Below are positions 16,598 to 26,147 of a stretch of 42,822 nt of DNA, one piece after another. The DNA comes from Aeromonadales bacterium. Lineage in GTDB: Bacteria > Pseudomonadota > Gammaproteobacteria > Enterobacterales > GCA-002770795. Every line of letters starts with the position of its first letter. The stretch's first letter is position 1. Under the pieces are notes generated by a model that had not been told where the DNA came from, made no database searches, and worked only from the letters and a program-made list of their open reading frames with translations. The stretch is taken from positions 1 to 42,822 of the forward strand of contig DRNA01000142.1 in NCBI GenBank assembly GCA_011322365.1. Direction: 5' to 3'. The translations under genes were made by a program, and so were the position numbers.

Positions 16598-18418
16598 ATG
16601 TATAGAGTCATGCTTTTTTTAGTTTTCATATTTACCAGTTTCAGTCTTTCTGCTGCAGAAATTGATACTAAATTGATAAATGGTACGACTGAGCAATATG
16701 AAAAAATACTTAGCCAGGTACTCAAATCTAATATAAAAAGTGATGAAGTTTCCCTACAGAAACTACTTTTATACAAATTAATCAATTTGTCAAAGGTAAA
16801 AGCTACACCAGCTGTTAGTGTATCAATTCCGGACAATGAACAAGCCTATCGAGAGCTTTTCAGTCAATACCTTAAATGGCTAGTTGAACAAAAACAAATT
16901 AAAGATACCATCGCTGATGATATTAATAGCATGGATATTCTTTCTAATCAAATCAAAACCTTAACCCCAAAAGAGCCATCATTACTAACCATTCAGTTAC
17001 AATATGCTTTTTATAAAAAGGGGGAGAAACTTAATAGATTAAAACTAAACTATTTGTCTGAAACTTTAAATTCAACTACAGATCTGCTAATCAAATCATT
17101 ACCAAAAATAAAGATAGACCTAAATAAACTCATTTTATCCCGTAAAAATATTGATGAATCTTTATTAAAAATAAACCATGATCTACAAAAAAACATTATT
17201 GAGAAAAAAAGGCTGGAACTATTAGGTAGAACTAATGAATCACTAAAAATTGAAAATTTTATTTCTCAGCTTCAGAAGAGTAATAATACAATTCTTAAAA
17301 ACAAACTCATCAATAGATTTATTTTATTTTCTTATCATTTACAGAAAAAAAGTAATGAAGTTTTTAAAATTCAGGATGACATGACGACCATCATTAAATC
17401 CATGAACAACTCAAAAACTTTAAATAAAGGTGTTACAACTTTATTGGAGAAAATGGAAAACCAAATACTGGGCAAGGCTGAAACGTTTAAAGGCGCCACC
17501 CTTCAGGAAATTGAATCAACCATCAAACTCTTCTGGGAAAAAATTAACGCGCCATTTTTTACTATTAACGATACAGCAATTAGCCTGTTTAAACTTTTCC
17601 TGGCAATATTCATATTTACAATTGGTTTTTTTGTTAGTTATTTATATAAAAAACACATTGATATTTTAACTCCGAAAAGTGGGCCTCTTAATCCTTCCAC
17701 GAGAACACTATTATCAAATCTTGGCTCTTATGCCATTATCCTTATCGCATTTTTTATTTCACTTAATGTTTTAGGTATGAATCTTTCATCTCTGGCATTA
17801 GTTGCTGGAGCTCTCTCTGTTGGTATAGGTTTTGGGCTACAGAATGTCGTTTCTAATTTTGTCTCCGGTATTATTTTAATGATTGAACGCAGTATTAAAA
17901 TTGGTGATTTTATTGAATTTAACGAAAATCTCAGAGGTCATGTAACAGATATAAGAATGCGCTCTGTCACAATAAAAACAAATTCAAATATCGATGTTAT
18001 CGTCCCAAACCAGGATCTAATACAAAATCGTGTAATTAACTGGACAATGAGCGATAATATCAAACGTTTTGAGATCCCATTTGGTGTTATTTATGGAACT
18101 GATCCTCAACTGGTTATTGATGTTGTTCTCAAAGCGGTTAATGACAGTGGCTTTAATGATATTTATTCAACCAATAAGCGTCAGGCTCGAGTCATTATGA
18201 AAAGTATGGGGGATAGCAGTGTGGATTTTGAACTATTTGTCTGGCTCAAAGGTAAGTGTATACTCAGTCCCAAACGCACTAACTCCAGATTCCTTATATT
18301 AATTTATAATGCGCTAAATGAAAATAACATTGAGATACCTTACCCGCAAAGAGATCTCCATATAAGAAGTATTGATGTTGATTTTCCAGTTAATATCCAC
18401 ACGACAAATAATAATTGA
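16598..18418 (+). CDS. MscS-family mechanosensitive channel with long periplasmic N-terminal domain
   Basis: 606 residues. A signal peptide (MYRVMLFLVFIFTSFSLSAA) is followed by about 300 residues of helical, lysine-rich sequence, probably a periplasmic coiled-coil region. Membrane helices lie near 325-350 and 372-392. The pore-lining helix 394-428 contains LVAGALSVGIGFGLQNVVSN. The MscS beta domain follows (IKIGDFIEFNENLRGHVTDI, IVPNQDLIQNRVINWT), then the C-terminal alpha/beta domain ending in PYPQRDLHIRSI. Such channels release solutes under hypo-osmotic stress. With few membrane helices it is shorter than MscK (about 1,100 residues), so the gene is unnamed here. No operon partner is adjacent. 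Confidence 0.93.
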   Translation: MYRVMLFLVFIFTSFSLSAAEIDTKLINGTTEQYEKILSQVLKSNIKSDEVSLQKLLLYKLINLSKVKATPAVSVSIPDNEQAYRELFSQYLKWLVEQKQIKDTIADDINSMDILSNQIKTLTPKEPSLLTIQLQYAFYKKGEKLNRLKLNYLSETLNSTTDLLIKSLPKIKIDLNKLILSRKNIDESLLKINHDLQKNIIEKKRLELLGRTNESLKIENFISQLQKSNNTILKNKLINRFILFSYHLQKKSNEVFKIQDDMTTIIKSMNNSKTLNKGVTTLLEKMENQILGKAETFKGATLQEIESTIKLFWEKINAPFFTINDTAISLFKLFLAIFIFTIGFFVSYLYKKHIDILTPKSGPLNPSTRTLLSNLGSYAIILIAFFISLNVLGMNLSSLALVAGALSVGIGFGLQNVVSNFVSGIILMIERSIKIGDFIEFNENLRGHVTDIRMRSVTIKTNSNIDVIVPNQDLIQNRVINWTMSDNIKRFEIPFGVIYGTDPQLVIDVVLKAVNDSGFNDIYSTNKRQARVIMKSMGDSSVDFELFVWLKGKCILSPKRTNSRFLILIYNALNENNIEIPYPQRDLHIRSIDVDFPVNIHTTNNN

Positions 18419-18453
18419 GTTCAAACTTCCAAATGAAAATCACCCTATGTTGA

Positions 18454-18732
18454 TTATTTATACTCTTTAATCTGTCTTTCTAAATTTTTGTCATATTCAG
18501 ATTTTGGTACATTATTTTTTAAATGACACCGACTCTCAATTTTTTCAGGTTCCGTTTTTTTACTCTCATCATAAATGGTGATTTCCTGGGTCACCTGTAA
18601 ATCACCATTACAATCCATAGGACTTCCATAAGCACGCTCCATACGCTCAACGTCCTGATTTGACATGCATCCCGATAGCAGCACCCCTACTACCAGCAAT
18701 AGTTGTTTAACCATTATCCTGCTCTTTAACAT
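18454..18732 (-). CDS. Small predicted lipoprotein, unknown function
   Basis: About 92 residues from the ATG at 18732, which has AAGG 6 bases upstream. Other in-frame ATGs lie at 18738 and 18714. The hydrophobic segment VKQLLLVVGVLLSGC is a lipoprotein signal with lipobox LSGC. The mature part is small, charged and has two further cysteines (MDCNGD, SRCHLK) that could form a disulfide. I do not recognise a family. It is the last gene of the Bat operon direction, 37 bases after batD, so it may be co-transcribed. Confidence 0.65.
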   Translation of the reverse strand: MLKSRIMVKQLLLVVGVLLSGCMSNQDVERMERAYGSPMDCNGDLQVTQEITIYDESKKTEPEKIESRCHLKNNVPKSEYDKNLERQIKEYK

Positions 18733-18769
18733 AAACATCCTTTATCCCATGATTCATCCATGAGCAATA

Positions 18770-20587
18770 CTACTTCTGTTTATACAAAGGTTCAAGTTTA
18801 TTCTTACTGTCCTGTTTCCCCTGACTTTTTTTGGTAATGTTGTGAATCAGTTTCGCCAGTTTTTCACCTCGCCAGAAACTATTACCAGTTTTATATAAAA
18901 CCTCATTTAACTCTTTAACCTCCAGGGCTAATTCATTATCAACACGATCTATCAACTTATTCATGGTCATGTTTGATTCCTCAGGCCAATGTACTTTAGC
19001 CCATTCAAGAAGATTATTTCTCGTTGCCTGAGCATCATTATCTCTGCAGGACTGCTCAATTTTCTTAATCAGTTTTTTCTGTAAATCCACTATGGGTGGT
19101 AGATTTTTTCTGCTAACGAAACTTTCAGACTGTTTCACTTCAGAAACGGTGCTCTGCGTTTTCCTCTTTCTGTAAAACATATAACTCAATAACACAATTA
19201 CAAACAGGATAATTAAATACCAATAATACTCTGATTTAATATTATCCATTCTCTCTTTCCAGAACGATTTTTCTGTATTTTTTGCAATTCCACTATCAAC
19301 CAAATTATTTTTATCAACATCATTGACAGTGTTGTTTTCTGTATTACTCGAGGTATCTCCAACAGTGTTGTCTGCATCCTGTTTTTGAGTAACACTACCT
19401 TTTACAGTAATGGTAACTGCCTTAAGCTTAGCTACTTCAGCTCTGTTCTTTTTAGTATTCCACCAGGGGATCTTTATTTCGGGTAAGGTTACTTTTCCTG
19501 AAGTGGTTGGAATAATCGTTACCGTGGTTGTTAATGAAGTTATTTTGACACCGTCGACAATCTCTTCATTTTTCAGGCCGGGTGCCGCGTATTGTTTTAC
19601 ACCTTCTACATCCTCTAACTCAAGTTCTGGTAATTGATTAGAAGCCAGTCCCTCAGCTGTTACAGTAATAGTCCTTGTAATAGGTTCCCCTGCTGGATAG
19701 GGGCTTCTGGATTTATCCCATTCATCGAAAATAGTTAAGGATTGAGCTGGTAGCCAGTCTTTTCCCCGGAAGGAAGAAGGTATTTTTTTCACATTCAGGC
19801 TTATTTTGTTTGAAGCCAGTTCAATGGGCTTCCCCCTGCTGCCAAAAGCAGGGGTATTAAACATATCATCGAAAATACTATCAATACCGGAATTAAAGCC
19901 CCTTTCCTGTTTTACAGCTCGAAATAAAGCTGGCGATATAACGACCGTTCCACTTTTTTGCGGAATAATCGAGTATTGATATTCGTAAACAACATATCGT
20001 TTACCTTTAACAGTTATTTCATAATTTTTTTCTTTTCCAATTTGTTCAAATACCGCATCACCGGATACAACTTTAGGTGGCACCAGAGAAGCACGATCAA
20101 TCTGAGTACCTACATATAATTTCAAAGTATATAATACTTCCTGTTGAACAAATGTGGATTTATGATTGACCTCAGATTTGAGCATAATCTCATTACTGTT
20201 TAAAGACCTGGGCAAATCTGATAAAGGAGAAACTTTAATCTGTACAGGCGACGTTTTATCATTGCCCACTGCTATAGCCGGGATGGTTAATACTCCCTCT
20301 TGCAAGGGCATCAAGGTTAATACGATCTCCCGCTTCTGACTTATTCTACCATTAATTATCGTAGTACTGGATTGTGAACTCCGCCCCAGAACCTGAAACT
20401 CCGGCTGTAAAACAGATAAGTCCATATCCGAATAATCATTTACATGGCTCACATCAATTGTAAGATGGAAAGATTGCTGAACACCCACATTTGTTCTATC
20501 CACAGAAGCTGGCACCTTAGCCATCAGAGGCAATGAACACACGAATATCATCAAAACTAAAAATGATCGTATAGTTTTAGTTACCAT
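18770..20587 (-). CDS. batD: BatD family protein
   Basis: 605 residues. A signal peptide (ending PLMAKVPA) precedes a series of beta-rich Ig-like segments characteristic of BatD: NVGVQQSFHLTIDV, PEFQVLGRSSQSSTTIINGR, LMPLQEGVLTIPAIAV and, further on, YQYSIIPQKSGTVVISPALF. One membrane helix near 455-475 (YWYLIILFVIVLLSYMFYRK) is followed by a cytoplasmic helical tail. BatD proteins act with BatA/B at the inner membrane; the Bat genes were linked to aerotolerance in Bacteroides, but the molecular role is unsettled. Its start overlaps the end of batB/C by 7 bases, a sign of translational coupling. Confidence 0.93.
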   Translation of the reverse strand: MVTKTIRSFLVLMIFVCSLPLMAKVPASVDRTNVGVQQSFHLTIDVSHVNDYSDMDLSVLQPEFQVLGRSSQSSTTIINGRISQKREIVLTLMPLQEGVLTIPAIAVGNDKTSPVQIKVSPLSDLPRSLNSNEIMLKSEVNHKSTFVQQEVLYTLKLYVGTQIDRASLVPPKVVSGDAVFEQIGKEKNYEITVKGKRYVVYEYQYSIIPQKSGTVVISPALFRAVKQERGFNSGIDSIFDDMFNTPAFGSRGKPIELASNKISLNVKKIPSSFRGKDWLPAQSLTIFDEWDKSRSPYPAGEPITRTITVTAEGLASNQLPELELEDVEGVKQYAAPGLKNEEIVDGVKITSLTTTVTIIPTTSGKVTLPEIKIPWWNTKKNRAEVAKLKAVTITVKGSVTQKQDADNTVGDTSSNTENNTVNDVDKNNLVDSGIAKNTEKSFWKERMDNIKSEYYWYLIILFVIVLLSYMFYRKRKTQSTVSEVKQSESFVSRKNLPPIVDLQKKLIKKIEQSCRDNDAQATRNNLLEWAKVHWPEESNMTMNKLIDRVDNELALEVKELNEVLYKTGNSFWRGEKLAKLIHNITKKSQGKQDSKNKLEPLYKQK

Positions 20588-22521
20588 TGTTTTTCTCCTG
20601 TATTTCTGGGTCGTTTACTACTGTTTTTATATTGATATAAAAATTTTCGCTTCCACAATAAAGATGGGTCATCCGGTATTCTTCTAAGCCATTGCTTTTT
20701 CTCTTCATCTTTTTCATTCGGTTTCATTTTTCTGGCTTGAGCAGCCAACTTCTGTTTCTCTTCCTCTGACTTTTGTTGTTTCTGTTTCGACTGCTGTCGA
20801 TTTTTTTGTTTTTTCTGTTCTTTTTTCTGCTGCTCTTTATCTTTATTTTCTAATTCCTTTCGCTTTTTTTCCTGTTGCTGACGCTTTTTTCTTTCTTCAT
20901 CAGACATTTTCTGCTGTTGACTGTCAGCATTCTTTTTATCCTTGTCTTTCTGCTTTTCATTCTGATTGTTTTTAGAAGATTTCTGTTTTTTATCTTTCTT
21001 CTGTTTGTTTTTCTGGTCTTTATTCTTTTTCTTGTCCTTGTTGTCTTTGGAGTTCTCACCCTTTCCATTTTTATCTTTTGACTGTTTTTTATTATCTTTC
21101 TGATTTTTTTTATTATCTTTTTTGTTCTTTTTGTTTTTCTGCTGCTTCTTTTTCTGTTGCTCCAGCAATTTCTTGTTATAAACAGCGTCTTCATTATTAA
21201 CATCAAGTTTAATAGCTTTCTCATAGGAAGCTATAGCTTCATCAATCTTACCCAGGCGTGCCAGTATATTACCTCGATTGTACCAGTCATCCGACGTTTT
21301 CAAATCTTTAGAATCCTGCAACGCCTGCTCATAGTTTCCACTTTTATATTCAGCAGCCTGCTTCCATTTTGGCTCAGTGAATAATTTGGTGGATTCCTCA
21401 TAGTTACCTTTGTCAAATTTTTGCTTGGCAATCTGATTTTTGTTCAAAAACAATTCCTCAAACTCAGATGCTTTTGCATTTTGAGTGTGCAGAAATGGAA
21501 CGACTAATAATAACGCCAGGGCTTTGTAATTCATTTGTTTTTTTCTGAAAATTAATGCTATAAACAACAGAGATGCCAATACAAACCATGGCCCTTCCTG
21601 AACCCGACTATCAACCTTAAGATCGTCAGTAGTTTTTTTAATAGAATTTACCGTTTCATCAAACAATCTGGATAATGCTTCAACATCCGAATTGTCAGAC
21701 TTCATTTCATAAAACAGACCACCACCAGAATGAGCAACAGCCTTCATCTTATCTGGATTTATCTTTGCTATGACCATTTGACCACGCTGATTAGTAATAA
21801 ATGAACCCCTATAAGGAACAGGTGCCCCCTGTTTGGTACCTATAGCTAAAACAGAAACCAGATAACCTTTATTCCGGGCCGTTTGAGCAGCTTTTAAATC
21901 AACATCTCCATTGAGTTCATCTGTAACCAGTAAAATATTACCTTTAGGTTGATTGGCCTGTTTTAACAGATCAATCGCCTTGTCTATGGCTTCTTCTGGA
22001 TGGTTTCCCTGTACAGGCATAATGGAAGGAACCAATATGGGTAACTGTGCCAGAATAGTTTTAGTATCACCTGTTAACGGTGTAACTGTAAACGCTTCAC
22101 CTGCATAGACAATTAATGCTGTCATGCCTTCTTTTCGTTTTTTTAATATATCTTCAATTTTAAATTTAGCACGCTGAAGTCTGGATGGCTTTACATCCGT
22201 GGCCAGCATGGATCGTGACAAATCCAGTGCGATTACTAATGCTGATTCATTCACCAATGCCGGATTTTTATTTTCTTTCCAGCCAGGTCCGGCTAAAGCC
22301 GTGATTAATAACAAACCAGCTATTAATGTCATAATACTTTGCCAGATATTTTGACCCTTTGCTGGTTTTTCCAAAACAAATGGTAACAGTTTTTTATCAC
22401 ATACTTTCTCCCATTGGCTATGTCGAACAGTTTGATAAAAGCTGGTAAAAATAAACCAAACAAGGGCAATGATGGCAAGAAACCACCAGGGTCTTTCAAA
22501 AAAAAGATGAGTTAAGTTCAT
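20581..22521 (-). CDS. BatB/BatC fusion: VWA domain, TPR and lysine-rich tail
   Basis: 646 residues. Two N-terminal membrane helices (about 10-30 and 60-80) precede a von Willebrand A domain with MIDAS motif DLSRS (D100, S102, S104) and VTDELNGDVD. A membrane helix near 310 follows, then a TPR-like region (SDDWYNRGNILARLGKIDEA, IASYEKAIKL). Next comes a tail of about 160 residues (about 450-610) composed almost wholly of K, Q, N, D and E. The protein closes with QWLRRIPDDPSLLWKRKFLY, which is conserved at the C-terminus of this family. VWA-TPR fusions combine the separate BatB and BatC of Bacteroides. It is predicted to be an inner-membrane scaffold with metal-dependent protein binding. It starts 3 bases after batA. 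Confidence 0.93.
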   Translation of the reverse strand: MNLTHLFFERPWWFLAIIALVWFIFTSFYQTVRHSQWEKVCDKKLLPFVLEKPAKGQNIWQSIMTLIAGLLLITALAGPGWKENKNPALVNESALVIALDLSRSMLATDVKPSRLQRAKFKIEDILKKRKEGMTALIVYAGEAFTVTPLTGDTKTILAQLPILVPSIMPVQGNHPEEAIDKAIDLLKQANQPKGNILLVTDELNGDVDLKAAQTARNKGYLVSVLAIGTKQGAPVPYRGSFITNQRGQMVIAKINPDKMKAVAHSGGGLFYEMKSDNSDVEALSRLFDETVNSIKKTTDDLKVDSRVQEGPWFVLASLLFIALIFRKKQMNYKALALLLVVPFLHTQNAKASEFEELFLNKNQIAKQKFDKGNYEESTKLFTEPKWKQAAEYKSGNYEQALQDSKDLKTSDDWYNRGNILARLGKIDEAIASYEKAIKLDVNNEDAVYNKKLLEQQKKKQQKNKKNKKDNKKNQKDNKKQSKDKNGKGENSKDNKDKKKNKDQKNKQKKDKKQKSSKNNQNEKQKDKDKKNADSQQQKMSDEERKKRQQQEKKRKELENKDKEQQKKEQKKQKNRQQSKQKQQKSEEEKQKLAAQARKMKPNEKDEEKKQWLRRIPDDPSLLWKRKFLYQYKNSSKRPRNTGEKQW

Positions 22522-22524
22522 TTT

Positions 22525-23502
22525 CTATCTCCTGCTTTTCAAACTTATCAATCCGGCCAATACCAGAAAAAAGATGCCTGCCAGTAAAGGCCAGTAATAC
22601 ATTGATTGCTTGGGTCTAAAATATTGAGCCTCCTGTGAAATAGGTTCTAATTGATCCAGTAATTGATATATTCTATTTAACTGCTGTAAATTATTTGCGC
22701 GGAAATATTTCCCACCGGTAATATCTGCTATTTTCTTCAAGGTCTTTTCATCAAGATCACTACCCATTCGCATTAATCCAAACTGCGTACTTTGTGTTGC
22801 TGCACCTATTCCGATAGTATAAATTTTCAAACCATCAGATTTCGCTAACTCAGCAGCCTTAATAGGATCAATTTCACCAGCAGTATTCGCACCATCGGTA
22901 AGCAGTATTAATATTTTCTGTTTACTTTTAATCTCACTGAACTTTTTTACAGCTAGTCCAATAGCATTACCTATCGCTGTATTAGTACCTGCCAGCTGAA
23001 TGAAGGATTCATCAAGCAGTCTTTTTACTGTCTTCCGGTCAAAAGTTAATGGACTTTGTACATAAGCCTGATCACCGAATAATATGAGGCCAATTCGATC
23101 ACCTTTCCTTTTTTCTATAAAAGCGCCAGCGACCAGTTTGGTTGCAGTTAAGCGATCAATCCATTGTCCCTTATAGTTAAAATCTTCCTTATCCATACTA
23201 CCGGATAAATCTACTGCCATCATGATATTTCTGCCTTTTGTAGGTAAAGCTACCGGTTCTCCAACCCACATGGGATTAGCTGCCGATATTACCAATGCAA
23301 TCCAGGCAATAAGTGATAACCACCATACCCAGTGACTGGCTTTTTCTTCATCATCATGGCCACCAGTTGCGGCATAAACTTCGTCAAAAAATGGCGCAAT
23401 CAATGCCGCTTTTTTAGCTCTTTTGGCTGCAGGCAGCAGGAAATATACCAGTATGGGTAAGGGCAATAAATACAGTACCCAGAGGTTGACAAATTCAAGC
23501 AT
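22525..23502 (-). CDS. batA: BatA-type VWA membrane protein
   Basis: 325 residues. N-terminal membrane segments near 5-24 and 58-75 and a C-terminal one near 303-320 flank a von Willebrand A domain with a complete MIDAS: DLSGS (D98, S100, S102), a conserved Thr in AGTNTAIGNAIG and LLTDGANTAGE. This placement keeps the VWA domain on one face of the inner membrane, where it likely binds a partner via Mg2+. A strong ribosome site GGAGG lies 6 bases before the ATG. The start overlaps the DUF4381 gene by 8 bases, which points to translational coupling in the operon. Confidence 0.93.
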   Translation of the reverse strand: MLEFVNLWVLYLLPLPILVYFLLPAAKRAKKAALIAPFFDEVYAATGGHDDEEKASHWVWWLSLIAWIALVISAANPMWVGEPVALPTKGRNIMMAVDLSGSMDKEDFNYKGQWIDRLTATKLVAGAFIEKRKGDRIGLILFGDQAYVQSPLTFDRKTVKRLLDESFIQLAGTNTAIGNAIGLAVKKFSEIKSKQKILILLTDGANTAGEIDPIKAAELAKSDGLKIYTIGIGAATQSTQFGLMRMGSDLDEKTLKKIADITGGKYFRANNLQQLNRIYQLLDQLEPISQEAQYFRPKQSMYYWPLLAGIFFLVLAGLISLKSRR

Positions 23503-24010
23503 GTTGACCTCCGGAATGTATCTCTAGCACTTTATGCTGAGGTTTTTGTTTGTAAGCCGTTTTAATCCAGTTAGTAACCAGAGATTCCAGCTCTTCAATC
23601 TTTTCCACAGGCCTGTCTTTATAGGGCGCAGTAATTAACATCCGACCGACTCCCTGAGTAAACTGATCCGTCTGCCCCAATTGATCGAGTAGTTGCAGCC
23701 ACTTTTCACCAGTTACCGATGCCGTTTGCCCTCGGCTCGCCAGTGTCATTACACACTGCCGAAGCAATATAGATAGCTCTTTAATATACCGACTACTATC
23801 CTGATGCTGTTGGTAGTGCTGCTTTATAGAACAAAACTGATTTAATGCAATGGTAATAAATCTGGCCTGTTTCCATTTCCTATATTGTATGATGGCAACA
23901 GGAGTCACAATAACCAAAGCCAACAATACCCACCAGATAGGAGCCAATGGCCACCAGTCTACTGTAGCTGGAAGATGAATATCTCTTAAGGGTAACTGTT
24001 GCGGATTCAT
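23495..24010 (-). CDS. DUF4381 domain protein of the Bat operon
   Basis: 171 residues. The opening NPQQLPLRDIHLPATVDWWP, followed by a membrane helix (about 25-45, APIWWVLLALVIVTPVAIIQ) and a cytoplasmic helical domain with LLRQCVMTLASRG and WLQLLDQL, is the DUF4381 pattern. The family is found almost only between DUF58 and batA genes of proteobacteria, and its biochemical role is unknown. Start and DUF58 stop overlap (ATGA), so it is translationally coupled. Confidence 0.9.
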   Translation of the reverse strand: MNPQQLPLRDIHLPATVDWWPLAPIWWVLLALVIVTPVAIIQYRKWKQARFITIALNQFCSIKQHYQQHQDSSRYIKELSILLRQCVMTLASRGQTASVTGEKWLQLLDQLGQTDQFTQGVGRMLITAPYKDRPVEKIEELESLVTNWIKTAYKQKPQHKVLEIHSGGQHA

Positions 24011-24975
24011 ACAAATTCTCCCACTTTAAATTCATCTCTGTACTCATTTAATGCACGATAGGTCGCAACAATGGGTTCATCCGTTGTTAATACCTGAGTG
24101 CAATTTATACCGGGATACTTTGCCATATCCATAACCGCATTAATCCGATCGCTTACCGCCTTATAATATTTTCCCATTACTTTTTTATTTGCTGTATTAA
24201 TATTAATCTGTTTTTCTCTGTTACTAATGGCGTAGCGTCCATGACTGGGTAAATGGATCTCAACAGGATCCAGTATCAAGGTTAATAAAATATCCTGATG
24301 CCGTGATAGGCGTAACAGAAATTTTTTGCATTCATCATCCCAACCCCGAAAATCACTAAAGATGTAAAGTGCTACTCCCGGATGTTTCATCTGAGACAGG
24401 CTTTGTAATTTTTGTAGAAAGGTCAGAGGTTGCTGTTTTGATTGAGGTTGATTTTTCACCTGACTCAATTGCCCCAATAACTGAATAAAGCCTTTTCGAG
24501 AACGTGCCGCATTAAAATGAGCCACTTTAGTATCGGTAACAGAAAAACCACCAACCCGATTGTGTTTTTGTAACTCATGCCATCCAACCAGCGCTGCCAG
24601 TTTTGAGGCAACAACCGATTTATATAAACCCTGAGTTGCAAATTGCATCGATTGGCTTTGATCGATCCATAAAAATAATGGACGTTCTCTTTCTTCCTGA
24701 TATAAATTGGTATGAACTTCCCCGGTCCGGGCCAGTGCCATCCAGTTTATGTCCCGAACATCATCACCTTCTTCATAGCGACGAATATCGGCAAGTTCCA
24801 TACCTCGCCCTTTAAACGCAGAAAGCATCGAACCCTTATACTGACTTTTAATGGCATTTATTGGCAACTGGAAATGCTGCGCAAAACGGCTTAAGGAAAT
24901 CAGTTCATGCAAATCTACTACAGTAGGATCGCCTGTAAGATTTGAGCTGTGTTTTTGTGCTGTCTGCATTATCAT
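24007..24975 (-). CDS. DUF58 domain protein (VWA-like), Bat operon
   Basis: 322 residues from the ATG at 24975. AAGGAG lies 8 bases before it and overlaps the moxR stop; the in-frame GTG at 24984 is too close to that site. The signature GRGMELADIRRYEEGDDVRD, INWMALARTGEVHTNLYQEE and RERPLFLWIDQSQSM are classic DUF58 segments, the last being a VWA-like metal motif (DQSQS). These proteins partner MoxR ATPases, possibly presenting substrates for remodelling. Location is cytoplasmic or membrane-associated. Confidence 0.93.
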   Translation of the reverse strand: MIMQTAQKHSSNLTGDPTVVDLHELISLSRFAQHFQLPINAIKSQYKGSMLSAFKGRGMELADIRRYEEGDDVRDINWMALARTGEVHTNLYQEERERPLFLWIDQSQSMQFATQGLYKSVVASKLAALVGWHELQKHNRVGGFSVTDTKVAHFNAARSRKGFIQLLGQLSQVKNQPQSKQQPLTFLQKLQSLSQMKHPGVALYIFSDFRGWDDECKKFLLRLSRHQDILLTLILDPVEIHLPSHGRYAISNREKQININTANKKVMGKYYKAVSDRINAVMDMAKYPGINCTQVLTTDEPIVATYRALNEYRDEFKVGEFV

Positions 24976-24987
24976 TCCGCGCACTCC

Positions 24988-25986
24988 TTAAGGTACTGCG
25001 ATCTCTTCCATTAATTCACTGATAAACTGATCTTTACTGATGCCCTGAGCCTCAGCTTCATAAGAAAGGCCTATTCTATGTCGAAGCACATCATGCACAA
25101 TATCCTGAATATCATCAGGTGTGACAAAATCTCTACCTGCCAGCCAGGCCTTTGCTCTTGAACATCGATCCAGCGCAATAGTAGCTCTTGGGCTTGCTCC
25201 AAATTCCAGCAAATTTTCAAACTTATTACCATAGACCTGAGGATTCCGTGTGGCAATTACTATGGCCACCAGATAATCTTCCAGTTGTTCAGACATATGC
25301 ACATTGAGCACTTCTTTTCGTGCTTCAAAAATACTTTTTTGTGAAAGTTGAGTCCTGGCTTTCTGCTCATCATCTTTGGTCAGTGTTTCATTTCTGACAC
25401 AACGTAATATCTCTTTTTCTGTAGTCTGGTTTGGATAATCCACAGGTATATGCAGCAAAAAGCGATCGAGCTGAGCTTCCGGTAGCGGATAGGTGCCTTC
25501 CTGTTCAATGGGATTTTGAGTTGCCATTACCAGAAATAATTCCGGTAGCTGATAAGTTACACCACTGACGGTAACCTGCCTTTCGCCCATCGCTTCCAGT
25601 AAAGCTGATTGTACTTTTGCTGGTGCCCGATTAATTTCATCTGCCAGAATAAGATTATGAAAAAGAGGCCCTTCTCTGAAACTAAATTCACTCAGTTGGG
25701 GTAGGAAAATCTCTGTACCAGTTAAATCAGAGGGTAATAAATCCGGGGTAAACTGTAATCGTCTAAAATCCCCTTCGATATAACTACTAAGCAAATTAAC
25801 CGCCCGGGTTTTTGCCAGGCCAGGCGCACCTTCAACCAGAATATGTCCATCTGCCAGCAACGCTACCAGCAAACTGTCCAGCATATATTCCTGACCAATA
25901 ATGCCTTTGCTCAAGTTATCTTTAAGCATAGCGAATTTAACCTGATTGGCCGATTTAGTATCTTCAGTTTTTTGTATTGAGTCCAT
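24988..25986 (-). CDS. MoxR-family AAA+ ATPase
   Basis: 332 residues from the ATG at 25986 (an AGGT element is upstream; the TTG at 26007 is less likely). Walker A is GAPGLAKT. Walker B is LILADEINRAP. Sensor 1 is LVMATQNPIEQEGTYPLPEA, followed by LDRFLL and the C-terminal lid with FGASPRATIALDRCSRAKAW. MoxR ATPases are chaperone-like remodelling enzymes that work with VWA proteins, here BatA and BatB/C. It is the first gene of a six- to seven-gene operon with spacings from 3 bases to overlaps. A 160-base divergent region separates it from the response regulator at 26148, so one intergenic region may control both. Confidence 0.94.
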   Translation of the reverse strand: MDSIQKTEDTKSANQVKFAMLKDNLSKGIIGQEYMLDSLLVALLADGHILVEGAPGLAKTRAVNLLSSYIEGDFRRLQFTPDLLPSDLTGTEIFLPQLSEFSFREGPLFHNLILADEINRAPAKVQSALLEAMGERQVTVSGVTYQLPELFLVMATQNPIEQEGTYPLPEAQLDRFLLHIPVDYPNQTTEKEILRCVRNETLTKDDEQKARTQLSQKSIFEARKEVLNVHMSEQLEDYLVAIVIATRNPQVYGNKFENLLEFGASPRATIALDRCSRAKAWLAGRDFVTPDDIQDIVHDVLRHRIGLSYEAEAQGISKDQFISELMEEIAVP

Positions 25987-26051
25987 GGTTTTACCTCGTT
26001 TGTTCAATTGTGGTTATAATAACCCGTTGTCTATTACAACAAGGTGGATTT

Positions 26052-26073
26052 AACATTACAGAAAGTTAATGTT
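26052..26073. promoter_or_regulatory. Dyad in the moxR / response regulator divergent region
   Basis: AACATTA at 26052-26058 and TAATGTT at 26067-26073 are perfect inverted arms 8 bases apart. CATTACA within it and GCATTAC at 26089-26095 resemble half sites of CopR/CusR-type regulators. It could be the autoregulatory site of the OmpR-type regulator encoded next to it. Confidence 0.3.
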
Positions 26074-26113
26074 TTAGTGATTAAATTTGCATTACACTTT
26101 CATTGACCCCATA

Positions 26114-26141
26114 TTGACACTTATCTGTTTCCAGGTACTAT
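26114..26141 (+). promoter_or_regulatory. Sigma-70-type promoter giving a leaderless response-regulator transcript
   Basis: TTGACA at 26114-26119 is a perfect -35, followed after 16 bases by TACTAT at 26136-26141. The expected start of transcription is about 26148, which is the A of the ATG itself. The mRNA would then have no 5' leader, which agrees with the lack of a good ribosome site. Confidence 0.45.
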
Positions 26142-26147
26142 CAGACC

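Noticed and set aside
20875-21081. Plus-strand frame rich in Phe and Leu opposite the lysine-rich tail
   Set aside because: It is the reverse complement of A/G-rich lysine codons. The hydrophobicity is a by-product, with no ribosome site.
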